Assembly (NCBI GenBank): GCA_045106555.1
Contig: JBGCET010000020.1
Coordinates: forward strand, 1 to 64,000
Direction: 5' to 3'
DNA from: JANQOZ01 sp045106555
GTDB lineage: Bacteria > Pseudomonadota > Gammaproteobacteria > Xanthomonadales > SZUA-38
Length of the DNA stretch: 64,000 bases
This document shows positions 1 to 9,162 of this stretch, one piece after another; position 1 is the first letter of the stretch, and each line of letters starts with the position of its first letter. Under the pieces are notes generated by a model. The model ran no database searches, was not told where the DNA came from, and was given only the letters and a program-made list of their open reading frames with translations. Position numbers and translations under genes: made by a program.

Positions 1-1079
1 GTGGCGGTGGGGCGGTGCAGATAAAGGCTAAAGTCCTTTGCCAGTACCTTGTGTTTGAAGATGTCGTCGAGCAGGGTCTGGTAGCGCGAGCCCAGCAGGA
101 TCATGTGGTGGGGCACATCAGGGTATTGGCGCTTGGTGCCAAAGTACCAAACGAACAGTCCCATGGAGTAGCGGGTCTTGTTCAGTTTTCGGTCGGTCCA
201 GCGACGCCGGTGTTTTTTGGGTATCAGGTATTTGTACGTGGCGGCGGCATCGGCGTTGGATACCACCAGTGAGGCATCCAGGGTTTCGCCGCCGGCCAGG
301 CGTACGCCCGCCGCTTTGCCGTCCTTGATGACGATTTCTTCGACCTTGCTGTCGTAGCGCACCGTGCCGCCTTCTGACTCAACCAGTGAAACCAGGCCTT
401 TGACGATAGAGCCGGTGCCGCCCATGGCGTAGTGAACGCCATGGCTGCGCTCCAGGTGAGCGATCAGCAGATAAATGGCGGTGGTCGTGAGAGGGTTTCC
501 GCCGATCAGCAAGGGGTGAAAACTGAATACCATGCGCAGCTTTGGGTGGGTGAAAAATTTCTTCACCATCGAGTACACGGTGCGATGAAACTGGGTGCGA
601 ATCAGGTCGGGTACGCAGCGCAGCATTTTCCAGGGGGTATCGAACGATTCGTAGAGGAGGTCGTCGAAGCCCACTTTGTAGAGTTTGGCGCTACAGTCCA
701 GAAACGCGTCGTACTTGGCCACGTCGTTGGGGTTGAAGCGGGCAATCTCCGCCTTCATCGCCTCGTGGTCGCCGCTGTAATCAAAATGGGTGCCGTCAGA
801 AAATCGGATTCGGTAGTAGGGATCTATGGCCCTCAGGTCGACATCGTCGGACATCTTTTTACCAAGCAGATCCCACAGCTCTTCCAGCAGGAATGGCGCG
901 GTGACAATGGTGGGGCCTGCATCGAAAGTGAATCCATCCTGACGGTACACGTAGGCCCTCCCGCCGGCGGCATCCAACTGCTCGCACACGGTGACCTTGT
1001 ATCCCCGGGCTGTCAGTCGCACCGCTGCCGCCAGACCACCAAAACCGCTGCCAATTACAATCGCCTTCGAACTGCTCAA
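1..1079 (-). CDS. crtI: Phytoene desaturase CrtI, partial (N-terminal 359 residues)
   Basis: FAD-dependent carotenoid desaturase that converts phytoene to lycopene or a related polyene at the cytoplasmic membrane. The reverse-strand reading begins MSSSKAIVIGSGFGGLAAAV, a dinucleotide-binding GxGxxG fold, followed by the CrtI-type EQLDAAGGRAY and FDAGPTIVTAP segments and, further on, HPLLIGGNP and the YAMGGTGSIV motif of this family. The start is a TTG at 1079 with an AGGAG about six bases upstream; no ATG lies in a comparable place. The reading frame runs open off the left edge, so roughly 130-150 C-terminal residues are missing from a family usually near 490-510 residues. No other carotenoid gene (crtB, crtE, crtY) is visible, so the rest of the pathway would lie to the left or elsewhere. 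Shorter open frames on either strand in this stretch are shadows of it. Confidence 0.93.
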   Translation of the reverse strand, partial: MSSSKAIVIGSGFGGLAAAVRLTARGYKVTVCEQLDAAGGRAYVYRQDGFTFDAGPTIVTAPFLLEELWDLLGKKMSDDVDLRAIDPYYRIRFSDGTHFDYSGDHEAMKAEIARFNPNDVAKYDAFLDCSAKLYKVGFDDLLYESFDTPWKMLRCVPDLIRTQFHRTVYSMVKKFFTHPKLRMVFSFHPLLIGGNPLTTTAIYLLIAHLERSHGVHYAMGGTGSIVKGLVSLVESEGGTVRYDSKVEEIVIKDGKAAGVRLAGGETLDASLVVSNADAAATYKYLIPKKHRRRWTDRKLNKTRYSMGLFVWYFGTKRQYPDVPHHMILLGSRYQTLLDDIFKHKVLAKDFSLYLHRPTA

Positions 1080-1218
1080 CCCTGTCTCCTGGTGCGCCTT
1101 GTCCGCGCGTTAGTGCAGAACAAGGAATTTGACGCCGGACGGGCGCCGATAAACAATGACATCGTCTAATGTAATGTTCGCTGGACAGATGTGCCAGCCT
1201 TTTAATGGTTGAGAACGG

Positions 1219-1956
1219 ATGGTTATGTTTGATTCACTGGTAGCCGCGCATATCGTCACGGGAACGGTGGGTTTAATCACCCTCTGGGTGCCTATTGTTG
1301 GACGCAAAGGCGGTCCGGTGCATAAGCGTTGGGGCAAGATTTTTGCCGTATCGTTATTGCTTACCGGCACCATTGCCGTGGGCATTAGCATTTGTACTTT
1401 GCTGTATCCGCTGGAAACTCATCCGTTTTGGGATGACGCTGCTCTGGTGCGGGCCGTATTTGGTTGGATGATGATCTATTTGGCCACCATGACGATTAAT
1501 CTCGCCCACTATGGCCGGCTGTGTATCCGCAATCGGCTGCACCATGAGCAAAACCGAACGGCGCTTAACCTGATTCTTCAGCTGCTGACCTTTCTTACCG
1601 CCCTCAACTGTGCCTGGCAGGGCTGGCTGGTCAATCAGCCGTTACTCATCGGGATGTCTATTGTTGGATTGGCGGCGGGGATATTGAATACGCGATTTAT
1701 CCTTCGGTCCAACCCGCCCCATCAGGAATGGCTGGTGCAACATTCCCGAGGTCTGGTTGGCGCCGGAATCTCGGTATACACGGCGTTTTTGGCCTTTGGT
1801 GCGGTCAACTTCATGCCGAAGTTTGCCTTTAGCCCCGTGCTTTGGGCGACTCCCTGCACGCTGGGGATTGCCTATCTGATTTACCACCAGGCTCGGATCA
1901 TGTTGGCTCGTCGGCGGTTGGGTCGGGGTAGCGCCTCAGGTCCAGCGGCGGCGTAG
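1219..1956 (+). CDS. DUF2306-like multi-pass membrane protein
   Basis: A 245-residue hydrophobic protein with about seven predicted membrane segments. The opening (AHIVTGTVGLITLWVPIVGR, then KGGPVHKRWGKIFAVSLLLTG) resembles the DUF2306 family, in which a His-containing first helix is followed by a KGG..H+..G+I motif. The biochemical role of that family is not established, and heme or electron-transfer roles are only speculation. It is divergent from crtI with about 140 bp between them. Its 3' end overlaps the convergent small membrane gene by 21 bp. The start at 1219 has only a weak purine tract upstream; an in-frame ATG at 1225 is an alternative. Confidence 0.8.
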   Translation: MVMFDSLVAAHIVTGTVGLITLWVPIVGRKGGPVHKRWGKIFAVSLLLTGTIAVGISICTLLYPLETHPFWDDAALVRAVFGWMMIYLATMTINLAHYGRLCIRNRLHHEQNRTALNLILQLLTFLTALNCAWQGWLVNQPLLIGMSIVGLAAGILNTRFILRSNPPHQEWLVQHSRGLVGAGISVYTAFLAFGAVNFMPKFAFSPVLWATPCTLGIAYLIYHQARIMLARRRLGRGSASGPAAA

Positions 1957-2199
1957 GTCCGCCATATGAAACAGGCCAGAAATCACTAAAGCCGAGGCGG
2001 TAATCCGCCAGTCATAGCCTTTCAGGGTGGCCCCCAGGGCAACCATTAAGCTGCCGCCGGCCCCCAGGTTGAGCAACAACGACAGCGGCTGGACGCCGCG
2101 ACCGCTGCGTTGCCAATAAACCACCAACACCACCGCCTCAACCATTACCACTGCCAGCATGATCGCGACGATATCGCCGCTTTCAATAATCTTTTGCAC
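1936..2199 (-). CDS. Small membrane protein of unknown function
   Basis: An 87-residue protein with three hydrophobic segments (AIMLAVVMVEAVVLVVYW, LSLLLNLGAGGSLMVALGA, ITASALVISGLFHMADL), presumably in the inner membrane. The start is GTG at 2199, preceded by GAGAA at about seven bases. It converges on the DUF2306-like gene and overlaps its last 21 bp, which is unusual and means transcription of one would run antisense through the end of the other. I do not recognise the family. The composition and helix spacing look like a genuine protein, not a shadow frame. Confidence 0.65.
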   Translation of the reverse strand: MQKIIESGDIVAIMLAVVMVEAVVLVVYWQRSGRGVQPLSLLLNLGAGGSLMVALGATLKGYDWRITASALVISGLFHMADLRRRWT

Positions 2200-2331
2200 C
2201 GGGATTTCTCTTAATTAGCATCAATACTGGCCACTGTATCAGTCCAAGTAGTGATTTTTCCCGTTGGTGCTAGGGGTCGTAATTCCTCAGGTTGCTGCAG
2301 CTTTGGGTAGAATTTCTGCCGTTTTTTGCAA

Positions 2332-2343
2332 CTGACCGGTCAG
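2332..2343. promoter_or_regulatory. 12-bp perfect palindrome, candidate operator
   Basis: CTGACCGGTCAG is a perfect palindrome about 90 bp ahead of the TTG start of the first beta-propeller gene. GACCGGTC cores occur in TetR-type operators, but no regulator gene is nearby, so assignment as an operator is inference. Confidence 0.35.
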
Positions 2344-2362
2344 ACTCTTATGATCGTGGCCC

Positions 2363-2381
2363 TGCGCTGCACCGCAGCGCA
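2363..2381. repeat. Short inverted repeat in the leader of the beta-propeller operon
   Basis: TGCGCTGC and GCAGCGCA form a perfect 8-bp stem with a 3-nt loop, between the palindrome at 2332 and the start at 2434. No T-run follows, so it is not a standard terminator; it could fold in the mRNA leader. Nothing else is seen in the 2200-2433 gap. Confidence 0.4.
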
Positions 2382-2433
2382 TGTTCTGACCCGGCCCAGG
2401 GGGGCTGTCTGACCATCATCCGAGGAGTTTGCA

Positions 2434-5400
2434 TTGACTGATTCTGCCGCAAAATTCTGCGTGGCTGCTTTGCTGGGCCTGATTATTTCCTTGTCAGCCG
2501 CTGCTGCCGACAAAAACCCATTAACCGACCTGGCTGCGGGACTGAAGATTCGAGACATTGGCCCGGCGGTCACCTCAGGACGCATCAGCGACTTTGCGAT
2601 GCACCCCGATGGTTGGCACCAGTTCTACGCTGCAACGGCCTCCGGCGGATTGTGGAAAACCGACAATGCAGGAACCACCTGGAAACCCATATTTGACAAC
2701 GAAGGTTCCTACTCTATCGGCGTGGTAGAGCTGGATCCGGAAAATCCGAACGTCGTTTGGGTGGGTACTGGCGAAAACAACGCTCAGCGCTCGGTGGCTT
2801 ATGGCGATGGGGTTTATAAATCCGTCGACGCCGGCGCCAGCTGGAATAATGTGGGTTTGGCCGACTCCGGCCACATTGGTCAGATTGCCATCCACCCCAA
2901 TGATTCCAACGTGGTGTTTGTGGCGGCTCAGGGGCCGTTATGGAACTCCGGTGGTGACCGGGGTGTGTATCGAACCAAAGACGGCGGCGACAGCTGGGAC
3001 CGAGTGCTGGAAGTCGATGAGCACACCGGCGCCAATAACGTGCTGATTCACCCAGATCGTCCAGACCTAGTGCTCGCTTCCACCTACCAGCGTCGGCGTC
3101 ATGTATGGACGTTAATTAACGGTGGGCCCGGCAGCGCGGTGTATCGCTCCACTGACGGCGGTGAAACGTTTAGCAAAATTACCGCCGGTCTGCCGCCCCA
3201 TGACAAGGGCCGCATTGGCTTGGCGTTTGCCCCTTCTCGACCCGATACCGTATACGCAGTCATTGAGACCGATGATGAGCACGAAGGGCTTTACCGCTCT
3301 ACCGATTTTGGCGCGCGCTGGGAAAAGCGGTCTGGCTACAGCGCCGGCAGCCCTCAGTACTACAACGAATTAGTCGTGGATCCCAACAATCCGGATCGGG
3401 TGTATTCCATGGACACCTTCATGCAGGTGAGTAACGACGGCGGTAAATCTTTTAGCGCCGTTGGCAGTGCTTATAAGCATGTGGACGAACACGCGCTGTA
3501 CATTGATCCGGCCAACAGTAACCATCTGATTACCGGTAACGACGGCGGCATTTACCAGTCTTGGGATGCCGGCGCTAACTGGCGCTTTGTGGAAAACCTG
3601 CCGATTGCGCAGTTCTACCGGGCCACCCCGGATAACGATCTGCCGTTTTACAACGTTTATGGCGGGACTCAGGACAACAACTCTCTGGGTGGGCCTTCCC
3701 GGACGCTGTTTGATCGAGGTATTACCAACGAGGACTGGACCTTCACCCTGGGTGGGGACGGGTTCAAGACCCAGGTAGATCCGACGAATCCGGACACGGT
3801 GTATTCCCAGCTTCAGCATGGCTTACTGGCGCGCTTTGACCGCCAGAGCTTTGAGCGGGTCATCATCACGCCGGCACCGGGTGCGGATGAAAATGACCAC
3901 AAGTGGAACTGGAACTCGGCCTTCATTATTAGCCCCCACAGCTCCCAGCGACTGTATTTTGCCGCCGAAAAACTCTTCCGCAGCGACGACGGCGGCAACG
4001 CCTGGCAGGCCGTCAGCGACGACCTCACCCGCCAGCTGGACCGCAATACGCTGGAGGTGATGGGCCGGGTTTGGGGCGTCAACACCGTGGCCAAGAACAA
4101 CTCCACCTCCATGTACGGTTCCATCGTCTCGCTGGACGAAAGCCCGCTGGAAGAAGGGCTGCTGTTTGTCGGCACCGATGACGGGCTCATTCAGGTTAGC
4201 AGCAACGGCGGCGAAAGCTGGCGCCGGGAAGATCGCTTTGGCCGGGTGCCGGAGATGAGCTACGTGGGCGATCTGGTGGCCTCCCAGCACAGCGCAGACC
4301 GGGTCTATGCGGCCTTTGATAATCACAAGAAAGGCGACTTCAAGCCCTATCTGCTGCGCAGCGACGACCGCGGCGCCAGCTGGAAGTCGATTGTAGGAAA
4401 CCTGCCTGAGCGCGGCACCGTGCACACCGTGGCAGAAGACCACGTTAATCCCGACCTGCTGTTTGCCGGCACCGAGTTTGGCGTGTTCTACACCCAGGAC
4501 GGCGGCAAGACCTGGGGTGAACTGACCGGCGGCATGCCCACCATTGCGGTGCGCGATATGGAAATTCAGCGGCGGGAAAACGATCTGGTGCTGGGCACCT
4601 TTGGTCGCGGCATTCGCATCCTTGATGACTACACGCCGCTGCGCATACCCGCCGCGGATATTTCCGCCAGCCAGGGCACCCTGTTTCCGGTCAAGCCCAC
4701 CTGGTTGTATGCAGAAAAAGCGTACTTCGCTTATGGTCCCAAAGGCTTTATGGGGGCGTCTTACTACACGGCCGACAACCCTCCTTACGGCGCGGTGTTT
4801 ACCTATCACCTGAAAGACAGCCTCAAAACCCTGAAGAAGCAGCGCCGCGAAGCTGAGCGCAAGCGCCAGAAAGACGGTGAAGACAACCCGTATCCCACGA
4901 TGGACGCACTGCGCGAAGAGGCCGCGGAGCAAGACCCGGTGGTTGAACTCAGCATTTTTGATGCTGACGGCAATTTTCTACGTCGCATCACCGGTCCTAC
5001 CGGCAAAGGCATGCACCGGGTCGCCTGGGACATGCGGTTGCCGGCGCCCGAGGCGGTGAACATCAAACCAGCTGGGCCCCGAGCCCCGTGGGACTCTGAA
5101 CCTAAGGGCACGCTGGTGGCGCCGGGCAACTACTCAGTATCGCTGGCCATGCGGGTCCGAGGTGAGTTGACCTCTCTGGGTGAACCCCAGGACTTTGTGC
5201 TCAAGACACTGGATGAAGGTCAGTTCAGACCAGCGTCTCCAAAAGCCCAGGCCGAGGAGATGGCCCAGGCCAACGCACTGGCCCGCAGCATTGCGGCGGC
5301 TCAGGGCGTAATGGGTGAGCTCAATAACCGCGTTGCCCATCTGAAAGTGGCGCTGCGCGATACACCGGTGAATGACGATGGCTTGTATCAGCAGCTGGCT

Positions 5401-5712
5401 GAGGTAGAGGCCAACCTGCGCCAGACTGCAATCACTCTGAGTGGAGACCGAGTGGTGGCACGCACTGCAACGCCGACGCCAATGTCCGTGAGTGCTCGCA
5501 TGGGTCTGTTCCAGTTTGCCCATTGGGATGCCCTGGCCGGAATCACCGACAACCAACGGGCCTCGCTGGCCATTGCCACCGAGCAGTTGACCCAAGTCAA
5601 TACGGCCCTGGCGGCGAGTAAGGCGGCGCTGGATACCATTGATAACGCGCTGGGCGCCTCTGCGCCCTGGACGCCGGGGCGTGCGCCGATGCAGCCCCAA
5701 GCAAATAATTAA
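2434..5712 (+). CDS. Secreted BNR/VPS10-type beta-propeller protein, first of a tandem pair
   Basis: A 1,092-residue exported protein. The first 25 residues form a signal peptide ending SAAAADK. The rest to about residue 720 consists of many BNR/Asp-box repeats (KTDNAGTTW, KSVDAGASW, RSTDGGETF, VSNDGGKSF, RSDDGGNAW, YTQDGGKTW), as expected for two stacked beta-propellers of the sortilin/VPS10 and YCF48-like group. Between them lies NVYGGTQDNNSLGGPS, a hallmark of this bacterial family. Residues about 780-830 are charged and helical, and the C-terminus ends in a helical region with APWTPG. Such proteins are often annotated as glycosyl hydrolase or sialidase-like, but no activity is shown here and I see no clear catalytic set. 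The start is TTG with GAGGAG eight bases upstream. It lies 13 bp upstream of its paralogue, so the two are almost certainly co-transcribed. Confidence 0.9.
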   Translation: MTDSAAKFCVAALLGLIISLSAAAADKNPLTDLAAGLKIRDIGPAVTSGRISDFAMHPDGWHQFYAATASGGLWKTDNAGTTWKPIFDNEGSYSIGVVELDPENPNVVWVGTGENNAQRSVAYGDGVYKSVDAGASWNNVGLADSGHIGQIAIHPNDSNVVFVAAQGPLWNSGGDRGVYRTKDGGDSWDRVLEVDEHTGANNVLIHPDRPDLVLASTYQRRRHVWTLINGGPGSAVYRSTDGGETFSKITAGLPPHDKGRIGLAFAPSRPDTVYAVIETDDEHEGLYRSTDFGARWEKRSGYSAGSPQYYNELVVDPNNPDRVYSMDTFMQVSNDGGKSFSAVGSAYKHVDEHALYIDPANSNHLITGNDGGIYQSWDAGANWRFVENLPIAQFYRATPDNDLPFYNVYGGTQDNNSLGGPSRTLFDRGITNEDWTFTLGGDGFKTQVDPTNPDTVYSQLQHGLLARFDRQSFERVIITPAPGADENDHKWNWNSAFIISPHSSQRLYFAAEKLFRSDDGGNAWQAVSDDLTRQLDRNTLEVMGRVWGVNTVAKNNSTSMYGSIVSLDESPLEEGLLFVGTDDGLIQVSSNGGESWRREDRFGRVPEMSYVGDLVASQHSADRVYAAFDNHKKGDFKPYLLRSDDRGASWKSIVGNLPERGTVHTVAEDHVNPDLLFAGTEFGVFYTQDGGKTWGELTGGMPTIAVRDMEIQRRENDLVLGTFGRGIRILDDYTPLRIPAADISASQGTLFPVKPTWLYAEKAYFAYGPKGFMGASYYTADNPPYGAVFTYHLKDSLKTLKKQRREAERKRQKDGEDNPYPTMDALREEAAEQDPVVELSIFDADGNFLRRITGPTGKGMHRVAWDMRLPAPEAVNIKPAGPRAPWDSEPKGTLVAPGNYSVSLAMRVRGELTSLGEPQDFVLKTLDEGQFRPASPKAQAEEMAQANALARSIAAAQGVMGELNNRVAHLKVALRDTPVNDDGLYQQLAEVEANLRQTAITLSGDRVVARTATPTPMSVSARMGLFQFAHWDALAGITDNQRASLAIATEQLTQVNTALAASKAALDTIDNALGASAPWTPGRAPMQPQANN

Positions 5713-5725
5713 TGGGACAACACTA

Positions 5726-8700
5726 ATGAGGACCACAACATTGAATAACTCTTTGGGATGGATGCTGTCAGCCGCACTGCTGCTGCCGATGGGTGCAGTT
5801 ACCGGGCAAGATAAGAAAAAAGACGAAAAGCCGGAAACGCTGTCGGCAGGGACCTTCGCCGGCATGAAGCTGAGGGGTATTGGCCCCGCCTTCATGTCGG
5901 GCCGCATTGCCGATATCGACCTGCATCCGAACGACCCCAACACCTGGTACGTCTCGGTGGGCTCAGGCGGCGTGTGGAAAACGGTCAATTCTGGCACCAC
6001 CTGGACGCCGATTTTCGACAAGCAGGACGTCTATTCCATTGGCGCGCTCACCATCGACCCGTCCAACCCCAGCCGCATCTGGGTGGGCAGCGGGGAAGAC
6101 GTGGGCGGTCGCCACGTCAGCTTTGGCGACGGCGTGTACCTGAGCCAGGACGGCGGCGCCAACTGGAAAAATGTAGGCCTGAAAGACTCTGAGCACATTA
6201 CTCAGATTATTGTTCATCCGGACAACGAGAATGTGGTTGTGGTGGCCGCTCAAGGGCCGCTGTGGAGTGCAGGCGGCGAGCGCGGCATCTACCGCACCGA
6301 AGACGGCGGCGAGAAATGGATCCAAACCCTGGGTGACGAGGAGTGGACCGGCGCTGCGTCGCTGATTGCCGACCCGCGAAACCCGGACGTAATGTACGCC
6401 GCCACCTGGCAGCACCATCGAACGGTGGCTGCCTACATGGGCGGCGGACCGAAGTCGGGCATTCACAAATCTACCGACGGCGGTAAAACCTGGCGCGAGC
6501 TCACCCAGGGGCTGCCCGAAGGCAACAAAGGCAAAATTGGCCTGGCCATCTCGCCGCTGAACCCGGATGTGATTTACGCCGCCGTTGAGCAGGACCTGCG
6601 CAAGGGTGGGGTGTATCGCTCGACCGACCGCGGCGCTAACTGGGAGCGGCGTTCAGACACCGTCACTGGCGGCACCGGGCCGCATTACTATCAGGAACTG
6701 TATGCCAGCCCCCACCACGAGGGGTGGCTGTACCTGATGAACAACACCACCCTAATTTCTAAAGATGGTGGAAAAACCTTTGGGCCCATGAGCAACGATT
6801 CCAAGCATGGCGACGACCACGCCATAGCGTTCCGCCCGGACAACCCGAAGTGGCTGCTGGTGGGCAGTGACGGCGGCCTGTACGAGAGCTTTGATCACAC
6901 CGCCACCTGGCGTTATGTCTCCAACCTGCCGATCACCCAGTACTACAAGGTGGCGGTGGACGATGCGGAGCCGTTTTACAACGTGTACGGCGGCACCCAG
7001 GACAACAATACTCAGGGTGGACCCTCGCAAACCGATAACGACAACGGCATCCGCAACAGCGACTGGGAAGTGGTGCTGTTCGGCGATGGGCATCAGCCCG
7101 CGACGGAACCTGGCAACCCGGATATCGTGTACGCCCAGTGGCAGCAGGGTAATCTGGTGCGGGTGGACCGCAGCAGCGGTGAGCTCAGCTACATCAAGCC
7201 TCAGGGTGAGCCGGGTGATGCGCCAGAGCGACTCAACTGGGATGCGCCTATCCTCGTCAGCCCTCATGCGCCCACGCGCCTTTACCATGCGTCTCAGCGC
7301 GTATGGCGATCAGAAAACCGTGGCGATACCTGGACCGCAATTTCTGGTGATCTGACTCGCAACGAGCAGCGCGAAACCCTGCCGATTATGGGTCGCCAGC
7401 AAAGTATTGATGCGCCTTGGGACATGTACGCTATGTCTCAATACAACACCATCACTTCGCTGGCCGAGTCGCCGTTGAAGGCTGGCCTGCTGTATGCCGG
7501 TACCGACGATGGCCTGATTCAGGTGTCCGACAACGGCGGAGAAAGCTGGCGCAAGATTGAGGTCGGCAGCCTGCCGGGCGTGCCGGATACGGCGTTTGTG
7601 AACGACATTAAGGCGGATCTGTTTGACGAAGACACCGTGTATGTGGCGTTGGATAATCACAAATACGGCGACTACCAACCCTACCTGGTGAAGAGCACCG
7701 ACCGCGGCCGTCGGTGGCAGTCCATCACCAATAACCTGCCCGACAATCATCTGGTTTGGCGACTGGTGCAGGACCACGAAAACGCTCAACTGCTGTTTCT
7801 GGGCACCGAGTTTGGCGTTTATTTCAGCCTCAACGGCGGCGGTAAGTGGGTGGAGCTGACCGGCGACGTCCCCACCATCGCGTTTCGCGACCTGGCCATC
7901 CAGCGGCGGGAAAACGATCTGGTAGGCGCCACCTTTGGTCGCGGCTTTTTTATCCTGGACGATTACACGCCGCTGCGCGGATTAACCCAGGAAGCCCTTG
8001 AGTCCGGACCGCAGTTGTTTAAGCCACGGGATGCCCGCTGGTACATCCGTCGCTCTCCGCTGGGCGGCGAAGGCAATTCTTCCCAGGGTCATGCTCACTA
8101 TCATGCGCCGAACGCGCCGTTTGGTGCGGTCATCACCTACTATCTGCCAGAAGATCTGCAAACCGCTAAAGCGGCCCGCAAAAAACGCGAGAAGGCGTTA
8201 GATGAAGATGAGAACGTGCCGTTTCCAGGCTGGGATGCCATTGAGGCTGAACGCCGCGAAAGCGAGCCTCACATGCTGCTGACGGTGCGCGATTCCGACG
8301 GCAACGTCGTGCGCCGATTGACCGGCCCGGCGAAGAAAGGGTTCCATCGTATTGCCTGGGATTTACGCTTCCCCGCGCCCCATGCGGTTGGCACCGGCGG
8401 CGACTACTTTACCGACATTGAAGGGTATCTGGCGGCGCCCGGCGACTACAGCGTGGCTCTGGCCCAGGTGGTGAACGGTGAGGTGACCGAGCTGGGTGAC
8501 GCGCAGAACTTTGCCGTTAATTCCCTGGGACGTGGTTCGTTGGGTGATAGTGATCCAGCCGCCGCCGCCGCATTCTGGCAGGAGCTGGGCAGTGTTCAAC
8601 GGGGCGCTACCGCCGCCAATCAGGCCCTAGGCCACGCCCGAGCGCAGATGAAGTCGTTGCGCCTGGCTCTAGACCGATCTCTGGCTCCGCCTCAAGAGCT

Positions 8701-9016
8701 TGAGCAGGACCTGCATGATCTGCAGCAGGCTATCGAGGGCCTGGCTTATGCTCTGGGCGGTAGCGAAGAGCGCAATGCCCTGGGCGCGTTGACCACGCCC
8801 AGTGTTGGCGAGCGATTGTTCCACGCGATGCTGGGGACCGCGGCGTCCAGTCGAGCGCCCGCCGCGTCTCATCAGCGCAGCTTGGAGTTGGCGAAGAGCC
8901 AGTTTGCGGATATTCGTGAGCAAATGAACCGGCTCACCCAACAACAGATTCCGGCCTTTGAAGCACGCCTGCGGGACGCAGGAGCGCCCTGGACTCCGGG
9001 TCAACCGCTGCCCTAA
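5726..9016 (+). CDS. Secreted BNR/VPS10-type beta-propeller protein, second of a tandem pair
   Basis: A 1,096-residue paralogue of the preceding protein, colinear along its whole length. It shares IGPA..SGRI, GDGVY.S.DGGANW, VAAQGPLWSAGG, NVYGGTQDNNTQGGPS, GTDDGLIQVSDNGGESW and IQRRENDLV, a KKREK-type charged segment near residue 830, and a C-terminal APWTPG. A signal peptide (GWMLSAALLLPMGAVTGQ) precedes a lysine-rich linker. The start is uncertain: ATG at 5726 has a GGGA eight bases upstream, while an in-frame TTG at 5741 has GAGGA about eight bases upstream and gives a shorter signal peptide. The pair presumably arose by tandem duplication. Function is unknown; secretion and the propeller fold suggest binding or processing of an extracellular polymer or peptide. 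Confidence 0.9.
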   Translation: MRTTTLNNSLGWMLSAALLLPMGAVTGQDKKKDEKPETLSAGTFAGMKLRGIGPAFMSGRIADIDLHPNDPNTWYVSVGSGGVWKTVNSGTTWTPIFDKQDVYSIGALTIDPSNPSRIWVGSGEDVGGRHVSFGDGVYLSQDGGANWKNVGLKDSEHITQIIVHPDNENVVVVAAQGPLWSAGGERGIYRTEDGGEKWIQTLGDEEWTGAASLIADPRNPDVMYAATWQHHRTVAAYMGGGPKSGIHKSTDGGKTWRELTQGLPEGNKGKIGLAISPLNPDVIYAAVEQDLRKGGVYRSTDRGANWERRSDTVTGGTGPHYYQELYASPHHEGWLYLMNNTTLISKDGGKTFGPMSNDSKHGDDHAIAFRPDNPKWLLVGSDGGLYESFDHTATWRYVSNLPITQYYKVAVDDAEPFYNVYGGTQDNNTQGGPSQTDNDNGIRNSDWEVVLFGDGHQPATEPGNPDIVYAQWQQGNLVRVDRSSGELSYIKPQGEPGDAPERLNWDAPILVSPHAPTRLYHASQRVWRSENRGDTWTAISGDLTRNEQRETLPIMGRQQSIDAPWDMYAMSQYNTITSLAESPLKAGLLYAGTDDGLIQVSDNGGESWRKIEVGSLPGVPDTAFVNDIKADLFDEDTVYVALDNHKYGDYQPYLVKSTDRGRRWQSITNNLPDNHLVWRLVQDHENAQLLFLGTEFGVYFSLNGGGKWVELTGDVPTIAFRDLAIQRRENDLVGATFGRGFFILDDYTPLRGLTQEALESGPQLFKPRDARWYIRRSPLGGEGNSSQGHAHYHAPNAPFGAVITYYLPEDLQTAKAARKKREKALDEDENVPFPGWDAIEAERRESEPHMLLTVRDSDGNVVRRLTGPAKKGFHRIAWDLRFPAPHAVGTGGDYFTDIEGYLAAPGDYSVALAQVVNGEVTELGDAQNFAVNSLGRGSLGDSDPAAAAAFWQELGSVQRGATAANQALGHARAQMKSLRLALDRSLAPPQELEQDLHDLQQAIEGLAYALGGSEERNALGALTTPSVGERLFHAMLGTAASSRAPAASHQRSLELAKSQFADIREQMNRLTQQQIPAFEARLRDAGAPWTPGQPLP

Positions 9017-9036
9017 GGCCCGTCTTAGGAAACACC

Positions 9037-9066
9037 AAGGCGTCTGGCAACAGGCGCCTTTTTTTT
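9037..9066 (+). terminator. Rho-independent terminator after the beta-propeller operon
   Basis: AAGGCG and CGCCTT enclose a 12-nt loop (with a possible inner pairing), and the right arm runs into eight T residues. It lies 20 bp after the second propeller gene. Confidence 0.85.
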
Positions 9067-9162
9067 GCCCCCTCGGGGCCCAAATTGAGCCAACAAGCCG
9101 TTAACCTGCCGTTAAGGTTTGTCTTGATAGCCTGAAATCATGATGAGGCTGGAGATAGAACA

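Noticed and set aside
432..1169. Open reading frame of 245 codons on the plus strand
   Set aside because: It lies opposite crtI, whose reverse-strand reading has clear family motifs; the plus-strand product resembles nothing and lacks a ribosome site.
2200..2433. tRNA or small RNA gene in the intergenic region
   Set aside because: No cloverleaf arms or T-loop GTTCRA pattern; only the palindrome and short hairpin are convincing.
3823..4932. 369-codon minus-strand frame inside the first propeller gene
   Set aside because: Antisense shadow of a high-GC coding region; the product is Val/Ala/Gly-rich with no domain pattern.
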